Part shown: in pieces, positions 52,560 through 61,294 of the stretch
How positions within the stretch are numbered: the first letter of the stretch is position 1
Layout: the number at the start of each line of letters is the position of its first letter
Assembly (NCBI RefSeq): GCF_035958815.1
Contig: NZ_CP108383.1
Location: 6,882,001-6,946,000 of the forward strand
From: Nocardia sp. NBC_01327
GTDB lineage: Bacteria; Actinomycetota; Actinomycetes; Mycobacteriales; Mycobacteriaceae
Length of the DNA: 64,000 nt
Direction of reading: 5' to 3'
Made by a program: the position numbers and the translations under genes
Notes under the pieces: model-generated
Told to the model about the DNA's origin: nothing
Databases searched by the model: none
What the model saw: the letters and a program-made list of their open reading frames with translations, nothing else

Positions 52560-54100
52560 AGCGCGGTCCCGTTCGGGCGGTAGGCGCGCACGGTGCCCGC
52601 GGCGGCAATGGCCTTGAGCACCGCCATCGCCTTGTTGCGGGATTCGACGTCCTCGTACTCCGGATTCGAATCGGCGACCACGCCCGCGCCCGCCTGGACG
52701 TAGGCGGTGCCGTTCTTGATCAATGCCGTACGGATGCAGATGGCGGTATCGGCGTCACCGGCGAAATCGAGATAGCCGACCACGCCGCCGTAGATGCCGC
52801 GGCGGGTGGGCTCGAGCTCCTCGATGAGCTCCATGGCCCGCACCTTCGGGGCGCCGGAGAGGGTGCCCGCCGGGAAGCACGCCTGCACGGCGTCGAAGGC
52901 GACCTTGCCGGCGGCCAGCCGGCCCGAGACCGTCGAAACCAGGTGCATGACATGGCTGTAGCGCTCGATATGCCGGTATTCGGTGACGCGCACGGTGCCC
53001 GGCTCACACACCCGGCCCAGATCGTTGCGGCCGAGGTCGACGAGCATGAGGTGCTCGGCGTTCTCCTTCTCGTCGGCGAGCAGATCCTTCTCGAGGAGCA
53101 GATCGTCCTCCTCGGTGCTGCCGCGCCAGCGGGTGCCCGCGATCGGATGTGTGGTCGCCACACCGTCCTTCACCGTGACCAGCGATTCGGGGCTGGATCC
53201 GACGATGGAGAACGCGGTGCCGCCGAAACCGTCCGGAATGTGCATGAGGTACATGTACGGGCTCGGATTGGACGCGCGCAGCATGCGGTACAGATCCAGC
53301 GGCGTACCGCCGTACTCCATTTCGAAGCGCTGCGAGAGCACCACCTGGAAGGCCTCGCCGGCCTCGATCTCCTTGACCAGCCGGCGCACGCCCGCGCCGA
53401 ATTCCTCGGAGGTGCGCTGGCGGCGGAAGTCCGGTTCGGGCTGTTCGAAGACCGAGACGGTGGAGTCGGCGGGTGCGGCGAGGGCCTCGGTCATGCGATC
53501 GAGGCGGGCCACCGCATCGTCGTAGGCCTCGTCCACCCGCTCGTCGGTGCCGTTCCAGTTGACGGCATTGGCAATGAGCGTGATCGCACCCTCGTGGTGA
53601 TCGAAGGCGGCCAGATCGGTGGCCAGCAGCAGCACCATCTCCGGCAGTTCGAGATCGTCGGCGGCGAGGACGGGCAGCCGCTCCATGCGGCGCACCGCGT
53701 CATAGCCGAGGTAGCCGACCATGCCGCCGGTCAGCGGCGGCAGTCCGGGCAGCCGCTCGGTCTGCAGCAATTGCAGCGTTTCGCGCAGGGCGCGCAGCGG
53801 GTCGCCACCGGACGGCGCATCGGCCGGACTCTGCCCCAACCAGGCCGCTTCCCCATCCACCACGCTCAATGCAGTAGGACTGCCCGCGCCGATGAACGAC
53901 CATCGCGACCACGATCGCCCGTTCTCGGCGGACTCCAGCAGGAAGGTCCCGGCCCGGTCCGCGGCCAGTTTGCGGTAGGCCGAGAGTGGAGTCTCCGAGT
54001 CCGCCAACACCTTTCGAACCACGGGGACAACCCGATGGTCGGCCGCCAGGAGCCGGAACTGTTCGCGGGAGGTGGTGGAGGTGTGAGAGGCACCGAGCAT
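52556..54100 (-). CDS. trpE: Anthranilate synthase component I
   Basis: A 514-residue enzyme that converts chorismate to anthranilate with ammonia from TrpG, encoded elsewhere. The LLES element (54-57) of the tryptophan feedback site is present, so allosteric inhibition is likely. Chorismate-binding motifs include PSPYMYLMHI, ATTHPIAGTRWRG, LGRNDLGRV, GTLSGAPKVRAMELIEELEPTRRGIYGG and VQAGAGVVADSNPEYE. The first gene of the trp cluster. The 238-bp gap upstream shows no Trp-rich leader ORF; attenuation by peptide is unlikely here. Confidence 0.97.
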   Translation of the reverse strand: MLGASHTSTTSREQFRLLAADHRVVPVVRKVLADSETPLSAYRKLAADRAGTFLLESAENGRSWSRWSFIGAGSPTALSVVDGEAAWLGQSPADAPSGGDPLRALRETLQLLQTERLPGLPPLTGGMVGYLGYDAVRRMERLPVLAADDLELPEMVLLLATDLAAFDHHEGAITLIANAVNWNGTDERVDEAYDDAVARLDRMTEALAAPADSTVSVFEQPEPDFRRQRTSEEFGAGVRRLVKEIEAGEAFQVVLSQRFEMEYGGTPLDLYRMLRASNPSPYMYLMHIPDGFGGTAFSIVGSSPESLVTVKDGVATTHPIAGTRWRGSTEEDDLLLEKDLLADEKENAEHLMLVDLGRNDLGRVCEPGTVRVTEYRHIERYSHVMHLVSTVSGRLAAGKVAFDAVQACFPAGTLSGAPKVRAMELIEELEPTRRGIYGGVVGYLDFAGDADTAICIRTALIKNGTAYVQAGAGVVADSNPEYEDVESRNKAMAVLKAIAAAGTVRAYRPNGTAL

Positions 54101-54338
54101 TCACCCATCATTCCAGGCCCACATCAGGGATCGTGGCCCGGCTCGGTCTGGACTGACGGAGCGGGGGAGCGCAGCGGAGGAGTGGAGGAGGGAAGGCCGA
54201 GCTTGCAGGGCCGCGACCCGCCGGAGCGCAGCGTAGGCAAATTAAACAGAGCCGGGAGGGCTGCGGTGGCGAATACACGGTGCGGTCAATCATGGAGAGG
54301 TCGCCACGCGGTATCCCAATCGAGAGGAGTTCAACAAG

Positions 54339-54650
54339 ATGTACCCCTCGCAACCGGTCGCACCGGAGGGTCCACGGCACGCAGCTCCGCAGGTAGGCAT
54401 GGGTTCGATGCCCGGTCAGCCGCCGCGGATGATGGGCATGAATCAACAGGGCGGCGGCAAGTACAGCGCTATCGCCTCGTTCGTCACGTACGTCAAGGCG
54501 CTGGAATCGCTCGATCCCCGCTCCTTCCCGGACGAGTACGCCGAGCACACCGATCGCATTCGGGAGCTCAAGCCCTTCCTGCGGGCACACGGCATCCTCG
54601 ACGTCATGAACATCAAGAACCCGGAGGTCGCGGCGCTCATCGGTGCATAA
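54339..54650 (+). CDS. Conserved small hypothetical protein
   Basis: A 103-residue protein. The first ~35 residues are Pro/Met/Gly-rich (SMPGQPPRMMGMNQ), the rest helical (KYSAIASFVTYVKALESLDPRSFPDEYAEHTDRIRELKPFLRAHGILDVMNIKNPEVAALIG). GAGAGGAGTTCAACAAG precedes the ATG, a good start. No TM segment. I do not recognise a family. It lies between divergent trpE and the bcpB gene, in the same direction as bcpB, 107 bp ahead of it. Confidence 0.65.
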   Translation: MYPSQPVAPEGPRHAAPQVGMGSMPGQPPRMMGMNQQGGGKYSAIASFVTYVKALESLDPRSFPDEYAEHTDRIRELKPFLRAHGILDVMNIKNPEVAALIGA

Positions 54651-54757
54651 CCGTGAGCCGGGACCCCGCTCGTCGAGCAGCCCGCGCACGGACCGAGGCA
54701 GACCGGTCCGTCCGCGGGCTGATTCGTATCCGGCGCGGATCCCGTAATCTCCTGCGT

Positions 54758-55216
54758 ATGAAGCCAGGCCAGCTCGCCCCGCAGTTCGAGCTTCCGGACC
54801 AGTCCGGCACTCCCCGATCCCTCGATTCGCTGCTTGCGGACGGACCGGTCGTGCTCTTCTTCTACCCCGCCGCCAATACCCCCGTATGCACCGCCGAGGC
54901 GTGCCACTTCCGGGATCTGGCAGGCGAATTCAAGGCCCTGGGCGCCTCGTGCGTGGGCATCAGCGCCGACGCCGTCGACGTGCAGTCCGGTTTCGCGGAG
55001 AAGCAGTCGCTGAACTACCCCGTGCTGTCGGATGTGGGCGCAAAGGTCGCCGCCGAGTACGGCGTGAAGCGTGGCCTGCTGGGCGCGCTGATTCCGGTCA
55101 AGCGCACCACCTTCATCATCGATCCCGACCGCACCGTCGCCAAGGTGATCAATAGCGAACTGCGGGCGAATGTCCATGCGGACGAGGCGTTGCAGTTCCT
55201 GCGCGATCGCGCGTGA
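54758..55216 (+). CDS. bcpB: Bcp-type peroxiredoxin
   Basis: A 152-residue PrxQ/Bcp thioredoxin-fold peroxidase. The peroxidatic Cys44 is in PAANTPVCTAEACHFRD, and Cys49, five residues later, is the usual resolving Cys. IDPDRTVAKV continues the fold. It reduces peroxides using thioredoxin. The position near trpE and hisI matches M. tuberculosis bcpB (Rv1608c), which supports the symbol. ATG 54758; no strong ribosome site. Confidence 0.9.
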   Translation: MKPGQLAPQFELPDQSGTPRSLDSLLADGPVVLFFYPAANTPVCTAEACHFRDLAGEFKALGASCVGISADAVDVQSGFAEKQSLNYPVLSDVGAKVAAEYGVKRGLLGALIPVKRTTFIIDPDRTVAKVINSELRANVHADEALQFLRDRA

Positions 55217-55288
55217 ATTAGGTCGGATGCCCGATTGGTCCGGAGTGGCGCGACCGACGCGCCGCCCGGTCCGGCATACGCTGGACCA

Positions 55289-55900
55289 ATGACTACGCCC
55301 AGCCCGGATGTGCCCGAGCACAAGCGATCATCATTCGTCACGTGGCGCAATCGCATCATCGCGCTGGTCGTGGCGGCGGTAGTGCTGTGGGTGTCGTATC
55401 TGATTCTGGCGGCCTTCATTCCGCGGTGGTGGGCGCAGCGCATCGCCGAAAACGTGCACGGGAGTTTCGCCAAGGGCATCTGGTCGGGCCTGGCGATCGG
55501 CGTGGTGTGCACGGCCCTCCCGCTTTTCCTGTTTCTGCTCGCGGGAATGACCTGGCGGAAACGGGGCGGTCCGTTTATTGCGGGCGCTTCGGCCGTTTTG
55601 GCAGTTGTCACCGCCATCCCCAATTTGATGACGCTGACCATCGTGCTCGGCGACTCCAATGCCGCACATGCCGGAGAACGCATTCTCGACGTCGACGCGC
55701 CGGGTTATCGCGGCGCCGTCCTGGTGGGCGCGATTGTCGCCGCAGTATTGTTCCTGCTGGTGGCATTTCTCTTGGTGCGCAGGCGAATCCGCAAGCATCG
55801 CGCCGTGAAGCAGCGGCCGGATCAGGAAAAGCCGCGCATATCGGCGGAGAATCCCCCGAATACCCCTAATCCCGCAGCACCGGGCACCCACGAATTCTGA
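55289..55900 (+). CDS. Membrane protein, four TM helices
   Basis: A 203-residue protein with TM helices at about 23-43, 63-85, 96-118 and 142-163, then a basic R-R-R-I-R-K-H-R and a Pro-rich cytosolic tail. ALVVAAVVLWVSYLILAAFIPRWWAQRI, AKGIWSGLAIGVVCTALPLFLFLLAGMTWRKRGGPFIAGASAVLAVVTAIPNLMTL show the pattern of a conserved actinobacterial permease-like protein. The ATG follows TACGCT (55277-55282) by six bases and has no ribosome site: probable leaderless gene. Confidence 0.75.
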   Translation: MTTPSPDVPEHKRSSFVTWRNRIIALVVAAVVLWVSYLILAAFIPRWWAQRIAENVHGSFAKGIWSGLAIGVVCTALPLFLFLLAGMTWRKRGGPFIAGASAVLAVVTAIPNLMTLTIVLGDSNAAHAGERILDVDAPGYRGAVLVGAIVAAVLFLLVAFLLVRRRIRKHRAVKQRPDQEKPRISAENPPNTPNPAAPGTHEF

Positions 55901-56063
55901 TCCGCGACACGCGTGATGGATGTCACGTCATTCAGCAACGCCGTGACTGATGAGCGAAATCGTGGCAAACTTTGATTTGCGGGTGACTCGCTGTTGCTGC
56001 TCCACCGTCCGCCGGACCGACCAGCACACCGTGTCACTTGGCTGCTACGAGAGGGCTGGCACG

Positions 56064-56552
56064 GTGACGAAGTGGTTGAATCCCATGGAACAGCGAGCTT
56101 GGCGTGCCGTCATCGCTCTGACGACCCGACTCCCCGCGGCCCTGGATACCCAGCTTCAACGTGAGTCCGGGATTACCCATTTCGAATACTTCGTGATGAC
56201 TCTGCTCTCCGAAGAACCAGGCCACCGGTTGCAACTGAGTGAGCTTGCGCAAAAGGCAAACGCATCGCTATCGCGCCTTTCCCATGTGATTTCCAAGCTC
56301 GAGCGATTGGGCTGGGCCGAGCGTGTCAGCATCTCCGGCCGACGCGGCGCGCAGGCCGTGCTCACCGATGTCGGCTACCGCAAGATCACCGACGCCGCGC
56401 CCGGATATCTGGAGTGCGTGCGCGGCTTGGTCTTCGACGGGCTCGACAAGGAGGAGACCAGACAGCTCTTGGAAATCAGCGAGGCCCTGGTCGCGCAATT
56501 GGACAAGAGCAGAGCGGGCGGTGCGGGCCGATCAGGGCGCGACAACCGCTAG
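56064..56552 (+). CDS. MarR-family transcriptional regulator
   Basis: A 162-residue MarR. HTH region: EEPGHRLQLSELAQKANASLSRLSHVISKLERLGWAERVSISGRRGAQAVLTDVG (about 53-107), including the wing. Start GTG 56064 is preceded by GAGAGGGC; the frame is open 38 codons further but that part reads like noncoding sequence. It converges with hisI: its stop codon lies within a 20-bp tandem duplication. Target genes unknown. Confidence 0.9.
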   Translation: MTKWLNPMEQRAWRAVIALTTRLPAALDTQLQRESGITHFEYFVMTLLSEEPGHRLQLSELAQKANASLSRLSHVISKLERLGWAERVSISGRRGAQAVLTDVGYRKITDAAPGYLECVRGLVFDGLDKEETRQLLEISEALVAQLDKSRAGGAGRSGRDNR

Positions 56553-56581
56553 TACGCGGTCACAACCGCTAGTACGCGGTC
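56542..56581. repeat. 20-bp tandem duplication at the MarR/hisI junction
   Basis: ACAACCGCTAGTACGCGGTC occurs twice head to tail (56542-56561 and 56562-56581). Each copy forms a small hairpin (ACCGC/GCGGT). The first copy contains the MarR stop codon, the second ends inside the hisI stop region, so it separates the convergent genes. Confidence 0.95.
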
Positions 56582-56936
56582 ACAGCAGCTTATCGCCGCG
56601 CGCCAGCAGCACATCGGTATCGAAGCAGGTGTGCGTGCCGGTGTGGCAGGCCGCACCCTCCTGATCGACGATGAGCAGGACGGTATCGCCGTCGCAGTCC
56701 AGGCGCACCTCGTGCACGTACTGGGTGTGACCCGAGGTCTCCCCCTTCACCCAATACTGTTGCCGCGAACGCGAATAGTAGGTGCCCTTACGGGTTTCCA
56801 GGGTGCGCGCGAGAGCCTCGTCGTCCATCCAGGCCATCATGAGCACATCCCCGGTCGCGCGCTCCTGCGCGACGGCGGCGAACAGGCCGTCCTCATTGCG
56901 CTTGAGGCGGGCGGCGATTGCGGGATCCAAACTCAC
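56580..56936 (-). CDS. hisI: Phosphoribosyl-AMP cyclohydrolase
   Basis: A 118-residue enzyme, the third step of histidine synthesis (PR-AMP ring opening). Single-domain, without the HisE part. Zinc ligand Cys residues: Cys81 in RLDCDGD, and Cys97 and Cys104 in ACHTGTHTC. Metal Asp motif at the region R-L-D-C-D-G-D-T. The GTG start overlaps the hisF stop (GTGA). It is the last gene of the his group. Confidence 0.96.
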   Translation of the reverse strand: MSLDPAIAARLKRNEDGLFAAVAQERATGDVLMMAWMDDEALARTLETRKGTYYSRSRQQYWVKGETSGHTQYVHEVRLDCDGDTVLLIVDQEGAACHTGTHTCFDTDVLLARGDKLL

Positions 56937-57706
56937 CGGACCACGATACCTTCGGTGCGCATGGCGTCCTTGACCTGGCCGATGGTGAGATCGCCGAAGT
57001 GGAAGACGCTGGCGGCCAGCACCGCGTCCGCACCGGCCTGTACGGCGGGGGCGAAATCATCGACCTTGCCCGCACCGCCGGAGGCGATCACGGGAACGGA
57101 GACCGCGGCGCGGACGGCGCGGATCATGGTGAGGTCGAAGCCGGCCTTGGTGCCGTCGGCATCCATGGAATTGAGCAGGATCTCGCCGACGCCGAGTTCG
57201 GCGCCGCGCACGGCCCATTCGACGGCGTCGATTCCGGTGCCGCGCTTACCGCCGTGGGTGGTGACCTCCCAGCCCGAGGGGGTCGCGGGCTGTCCGGCGG
57301 GCACGGTGCGGGCATCGACCGAGAGCACGATGCACTGGGAGCCGAAACGCTCCGACATCTCGCGCAGCACTTCGGGTCTGGCGATGGCGGCGGTGTTCAC
57401 CGAGACCTTGTCCGCGCCCGCGCGCAGCAGGCGGTTCACATCCTCCACGGTGCGGACGCCGCCGCCGACCGTGAGCGGGATGAAGATCTGCTCGGCGGTG
57501 CGGGTGACCACATCGATCATGGTGCCGCGGTCGCCGGTGGAGGCGGTGACATCGAGGAAGGTGAGCTCGTCCGCGCCCTGGGCGTCATAGGTGGCGGCCA
57601 GTTCGACGGGATCGCCCGCATCCCTCAGGTTTTCGAAGTTCACGCCCTTGACCACGCGGCCCGCGTCCACATCCAGGCACGGAATCACGCGTACTGCCAA
57701 TGTCAT
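56933..57706 (-). CDS. hisF: Imidazole glycerol phosphate synthase, cyclase subunit
   Basis: A 257-residue TIM barrel working with HisH to make imidazole-glycerol phosphate and AICAR. CLDVDAGRVVKGVNF holds the catalytic Asp12, and the second Asp lies in ILLNSMDADGTKAGFD; the phosphate loops VGGGVRTVED and ASGGAGKVDD are visible. A loop insertion (RTVPAGQPATPSGWEVTTHGG) is typical of actinobacteria. Overlaps impA by 4 bp; its partner hisH is 3 kb upstream. Confidence 0.97.
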   Translation of the reverse strand: MTLAVRVIPCLDVDAGRVVKGVNFENLRDAGDPVELAATYDAQGADELTFLDVTASTGDRGTMIDVVTRTAEQIFIPLTVGGGVRTVEDVNRLLRAGADKVSVNTAAIARPEVLREMSERFGSQCIVLSVDARTVPAGQPATPSGWEVTTHGGKRGTGIDAVEWAVRGAELGVGEILLNSMDADGTKAGFDLTMIRAVRAAVSVPVIASGGAGKVDDFAPAVQAGADAVLAASVFHFGDLTIGQVKDAMRTEGIVVR

Positions 57707-58521
57707 TGCTCAACCTCTCCTCGGGCACGATCGGCTGTCGCATTGATCATGTCCAGTAATTCCTCGTGCACGCCGGGTGCGGCCGCCAGCACCGAACCGG
57801 ATTCGATATTCCAGTCCCGGCCCAGCAGATCGGTGACCACGCCGCCCGCGGCGCGCACCAGCGCCACGCCCGCGGCATTGTCCCAGGGGTGATGGCCGAA
57901 GACCACGGCGCCGCCCAGCACGCCGGATGCGGTGTACGCCAGGTCGATTCCCGTCGAACCGTGCATGCGCACCCGGCCGGACAGGCGGCTCAGCGCGCCC
58001 AGCAGATTGAAGCGGAAGATGCCCGGAATGCGGCCCGCGCCATCGATATTGAAGGCGCCGAAGCCGATCATGGCGGAGGACAGCGTCTTCCGCTCCAAGC
58101 TCGGCAGGGGTGCGCCGTTCAGGAATACCGGTCCGCCGATCGCGGCGGCATAGCGCTGGCCGAGTCCGGGCAGCCAGGTGAGGCCCAGGACCGGCTCGCC
58201 CTCCCGCACCAGCGCCAGCAGCATGCCCGAAAGCGGGTGGCCCGCAGAGTAATTGAAGGTGCCGTCGATGGGGTCCAGGACCCAGGCGGTGCCGGAGGTC
58301 AGCTCGGGGCCGCCGAATTCCTCACCGTGCACCGGGAATCCGGTGCGCTCGGTCAACTGCTTGGAGAGGGTGCGCTCCAGCTCCAGATCGAGTTCGGTCG
58401 CGAAATCACCGCGCCCCTTGTCGACAGCGCTGGGTGCGCCCACACCCTCCACGAAACGCGGTGCGGCGGCGTCGAGTACATCACTGGCAATGGTGAGCAG
58501 CTCGGCGAGTTCGGCGGCCAT
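57703..58521 (-). CDS. impA: Inositol-monophosphatase family protein (ImpA)
   Basis: A 272-residue Li-sensitive-type phosphatase. Metal sites: VHGEEFGG (Glu), DPIDGTFNY (the motif's Asp pair) and HPWDNAAGVALVRAAGG (Asp). In mycobacteria this gene sits in the his cluster between hisA and hisF and has been proposed to act as an inositol or histidinol phosphate phosphatase; here the same place. Start ATG 58521, five bases after the hisA stop; a longer frame upstream is not coding. Confidence 0.9.
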   Translation of the reverse strand: MAAELAELLTIASDVLDAAAPRFVEGVGAPSAVDKGRGDFATELDLELERTLSKQLTERTGFPVHGEEFGGPELTSGTAWVLDPIDGTFNYSAGHPLSGMLLALVREGEPVLGLTWLPGLGQRYAAAIGGPVFLNGAPLPSLERKTLSSAMIGFGAFNIDGAGRIPGIFRFNLLGALSRLSGRVRMHGSTGIDLAYTASGVLGGAVVFGHHPWDNAAGVALVRAAGGVVTDLLGRDWNIESGSVLAAAPGVHEELLDMINATADRARGEVEQ

Positions 58522-58526
58522 CGGGC

Positions 58527-59258
58527 TCAGCGCACCGCTACAAGGGCTTCGGGCAGGGTGAAGCGGCCCGCGTACAGGGCCTTGCCGACGATCGCGCCCT
58601 CCACACCGTCGTCGACCAGGGTTGCGATGGCGCGCAGATCGTCGAGGGTGGAGACGCCGCCGGAGGCGATCACCGGTGCGTCGGTGGCATTGGCCACATG
58701 CTGCAGCAGATCGAGATTGGGGCCGGTCAGGGTGCCGTCCTTGCTGACGTCGGTGACCACGTAGCGCGAGCAGCCGTCCCGCTCCAGGCGCTCGAGCACC
58801 TCCCACAGATCGCCGCCGTCGGTGACCCAGCCGCGGCCGCGCAGCCGGTACTCACCGTCGATGAGCTTGACGTCCATGCCGACCGCGATCTTGTCGCCGT
58901 ATTCGCCGATGGCGCGGGCGCACCACTCGGGATCCTCGATGGCGGCGGTGCCGAGATTGACCCGCGCGCAACCGGTCGCCAGGGCCAGCTTCAGCGACTC
59001 GTCATCGCGAATGCCGCCGGACAGCTCCACTTTCACGTCGAGCTCGCCGATCACCTGCGCCAGCAGCTCCCGATTCGAACCCTTGCCGAACGCCGCATCC
59101 AGGTCGACCAGATGCACCCATTCGGCCCCATCGTGCTGCCAGGCGAGGGCGGCATCGCGCGGCGAACCATAGCTGGTTTCACTGCCCGCCTCCCCCTGAA
59201 CCAGGCGCACGGCCTCACCATTGGCGACATCGACGGCAGGTAGCAGCACAAGACTCAC
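58527..59258 (-). CDS. hisA: HisA/PriA phosphoribosyl isomerase A
   Basis: A 243-residue TIM barrel isomerising ProFAR (HisA step). The sequence is of the actinobacterial PriA group, which also does the TrpF step, and no trpF is in the nearby trp cluster. Catalytic Asp10 and Asp174 (in VSKDGT) and the PriA-specific Arg142/Trp144 (RLRGRGW) are present. Probably bifunctional; the assignment is from motif and length. GTG 59258 follows AGGA. Confidence 0.95.
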   Translation of the reverse strand: MSLVLLPAVDVANGEAVRLVQGEAGSETSYGSPRDAALAWQHDGAEWVHLVDLDAAFGKGSNRELLAQVIGELDVKVELSGGIRDDESLKLALATGCARVNLGTAAIEDPEWCARAIGEYGDKIAVGMDVKLIDGEYRLRGRGWVTDGGDLWEVLERLERDGCSRYVVTDVSKDGTLTGPNLDLLQHVANATDAPVIASGGVSTLDDLRAIATLVDDGVEGAIVGKALYAGRFTLPEALVAVR

Positions 59259-59397
59259 GCAAGCATCCTAGTGGTTACCGCGGGGCGCTCCGTCGTCGGC
59301 CTGGGCAAATAACGCAATTCGTAAACGCTGCGGGCTACCGTCCTGATAAAGCAGGTGAACGTCCGTTCGGCGATTACGTCTCAGGGAGGAACGGCAT

Positions 59398-60057
59398 ATG
59401 TTCCGTCAACTCATCTTCGGCACCGCGGCCCTCGCGCTGACCGGACTGCTCGCCGCCTGCCAATCGGATCCGCCGGTCCCGCCCTCGGCGCCCGTGGCCC
59501 TGTCCTCGATCCCACCCGCAACGCTCTCCGGCGCACCGGCGGCCGGCGCCCCCGCAACAGTTGCCGCGCCCTCAACAGCCGCCGCACTCTCGGCCACCTC
59601 CCCCGCCTCGAACTGCGGCCGGAACCTCTCCGCCCCCGCGGTCAGCAATGCCATAGCCGCACAGTCACCGGTGCAGAACGACTCCGGCGCCCCGTGGAAC
59701 TGGGCCCCCACCCCCATCGACGGCAACTTCGATCCCTGCCGCACCCTCTCCGCCGCCCTCATCATCATCGAAAGCGGCACCGCCAGTTCACCGATGCAGG
59801 TCCTGCTCTTCCACCAGGGCAGCTACCTCGGCACCGGCACCTTGAAATGGCGCTCCTTCATCGGCATGGACCCCACCCGCACCACCGACGACACCGTAGC
59901 CGTCAAATACCACCTCCCCGGCACCTGCGACGCCTGCAGCGACGGCACCGACTACTGCGTCCAATACCACTGGACCGGCACCAAAGTCGACATGATCGGC
60001 ACACCCCCCGACGAATCCGCCACCGGCACCGAAATCCCCGGCTCCACCCGCTGCTGA
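59398..60057 (+). CDS. LppP/LprE-family lipoprotein
   Basis: A 219-residue lipoprotein. Lipobox LLAAC gives Cys21; a Pro/Ala-rich linker (about 22-70) leads to a Cys-containing domain: NCGRNLSAPAV, FDPCRTLSAALIIIESG, MQVLLFHQGSYLGTGT, TCDACSDGTDYCVQYHW. Six Cys could form three disulphides. This matches the LppP/LprE family of mycobacteria and nocardiae. Function unknown. AGGGAGGAACGGCAT precedes the ATG. It sits inside the his region on the opposite strand, between hisA and the MarR/hisH genes. Confidence 0.8.
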   Translation: MFRQLIFGTAALALTGLLAACQSDPPVPPSAPVALSSIPPATLSGAPAAGAPATVAAPSTAAALSATSPASNCGRNLSAPAVSNAIAAQSPVQNDSGAPWNWAPTPIDGNFDPCRTLSAALIIIESGTASSPMQVLLFHQGSYLGTGTLKWRSFIGMDPTRTTDDTVAVKYHLPGTCDACSDGTDYCVQYHWTGTKVDMIGTPPDESATGTEIPGSTRC

Positions 60058-60133
60058 CCTCCGAGCCCACGAAACACCCTGTCTCACTGTCGAAAAGCGC
60101 CGACCTGCGTTCGGAGGATGGGCGGCGCGGGAG

Positions 60134-60580
60134 TCAGGCGTGGGACTCCAGGATTCGGGTGAGGGTCAGGACGAAGTTGGCGCGTTCAGCGGCGGTGAAG
60201 CCGGGGAGGAGCTCGGATTGGGCGACTTCCAGGCGGGTGTCGAGGTCTGCCAGGTGGTCTGCGCCGGCGGCGGTGAGGGTCAGGACATTGCGGCGGCGGT
60301 CGGCCGGATCCGGGGTTCGGTGTACAAAACCGCGATCGGCGAGCTCGTTCACCGCGGCGACGACATCGCTGCGATCGATCCCCGTACGACGCCCGACCTC
60401 GGCCTGGCTTCCGGGTCCGAGCTCATCGAGCGTCGCCAGCAGCGCGTAGTGATACCGGCGCGACCCCGTCGCCTCGAGCGCTCGCTCGGTAGCCCGATTG
60501 GCCAGAATGGCCACCTGACCCACCAGTCGCGTAGGCAGTGCCCGCAATCGCCCGGACCCTCCCCCCACCGCTTTCTCCAT
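60134..60580 (-). CDS. MarR-family transcriptional regulator
   Basis: A 148-residue MarR. The HTH with wing is LLATLDELGPGSQAEVGRRTGIDRSDVVAAVNELADRGFVHRTPDPADRRRNVLTLTAAG (about 47-108). It lies between hisH and hisA on the same strand as the his genes, but its 3' neighbour is a convergent lipoprotein gene, so it probably breaks the his transcription unit. Its target is unknown; the lipoprotein gene is the nearest candidate. No ribosome site was identified before the ATG. Confidence 0.9.
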   Translation of the reverse strand: MEKAVGGGSGRLRALPTRLVGQVAILANRATERALEATGSRRYHYALLATLDELGPGSQAEVGRRTGIDRSDVVAAVNELADRGFVHRTPDPADRRRNVLTLTAAGADHLADLDTRLEVAQSELLPGFTAAERANFVLTLTRILESHA

Positions 60581-60661
60581 ACCCGCAATCTAGCCGGATC
60601 AGACTTCCGGCAGCCCCTCTCCCCACCCCACAGCCCACGGACGAACTGTGCGGTTCAGGGG

Positions 60662-61294
60662 TCAGAGGGAGCCGACCCAGTTGCGCAGGAGGTGGGCTCC
60701 GGCGTCGCCGGACTTTTCGGGGTGGAACTGGGTGGCGCTGAGGGGGCCGTTTTCGACGGCGGCCAGGAAGGGGGCGCCGTGTTCGGACCAGGTGAGTTTG
60801 GCGGGGGCCAGGGTGCCGTGGTCTTCGAGGGACCAGGATTGGGCGGCGTAGGAGTGGACGAAGTAGAAGCGGGTGTCTTCGTCCATACCGGCGAACAGGA
60901 CGCTGTCTTCGGGGGCCTTGACGGTGTTCCAGCCCATGTGCGGGAGGACAGGGGCGTCCAAACGCTCTACGGTGCCGGGCCATTCGCCGCAGCCTTCGGT
61001 TTCCACGCCGAATTCGACGCCGCGCTCGAAGAGGATCTGCATGCCCACGCAGATGCCCAGGACGGGGCGGCCGCCGGCCAGGCGCGTGCCGATGATGCGG
61101 TCGCCGCGGACCTCGAGCAGGCCGGACATGCAGGCGGCATAGGCGCCGACGCCGGGGACCACGAGACCGTCTGCGTTCAAGGCGATTTCGGGGTCGGCGG
61201 TGACGGTGACCTGCGCGCCGGCCCGCACCAGGGCGCGCTCGGCGGAGTGCAGGTTGCCGGAGCCGTAGTCCAGGAGAGCCAGCTTCTTGGTCAT
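60662..61294 (-). CDS. hisH: Imidazole glycerol phosphate synthase, glutaminase subunit
   Basis: A 210-residue class I amidotransferase supplying ammonia to HisF. The nucleophile Cys82 is in LGICVGMQ, with His191 and Glu193 in FHPEKS. Its ATG overlaps the hisB stop (ATGA). In mycobacteria hisH directly precedes hisA; here about 1.4 kb with the MarR and lipoprotein genes lies between (60661 to 59259). Confidence 0.96.
   Translation of the reverse strand: MTKKLALLDYGSGNLHSAERALVRAGAQVTVTADPEIALNADGLVVPGVGAYAACMSGLLEVRGDRIIGTRLAGGRPVLGICVGMQILFERGVEFGVETEGCGEWPGTVERLDAPVLPHMGWNTVKAPEDSVLFAGMDEDTRFYFVHSYAAQSWSLEDHGTLAPAKLTWSEHGAPFLAAVENGPLSATQFHPEKSGDAGAHLLRNWVGSL

Noticed and set aside
54101..54338. 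Search for a Trp-rich leader peptide before trpE
   Set aside because: No short frame with consecutive Trp codons and a ribosome site was found on the minus strand.
52943..55216. 757-codon plus-strand frame opposite trpE running into bcpB
   Set aside because: It only becomes a real protein from 54758 (bcpB); the rest is antisense to trpE or reads through the small gene at 54339 in another frame.
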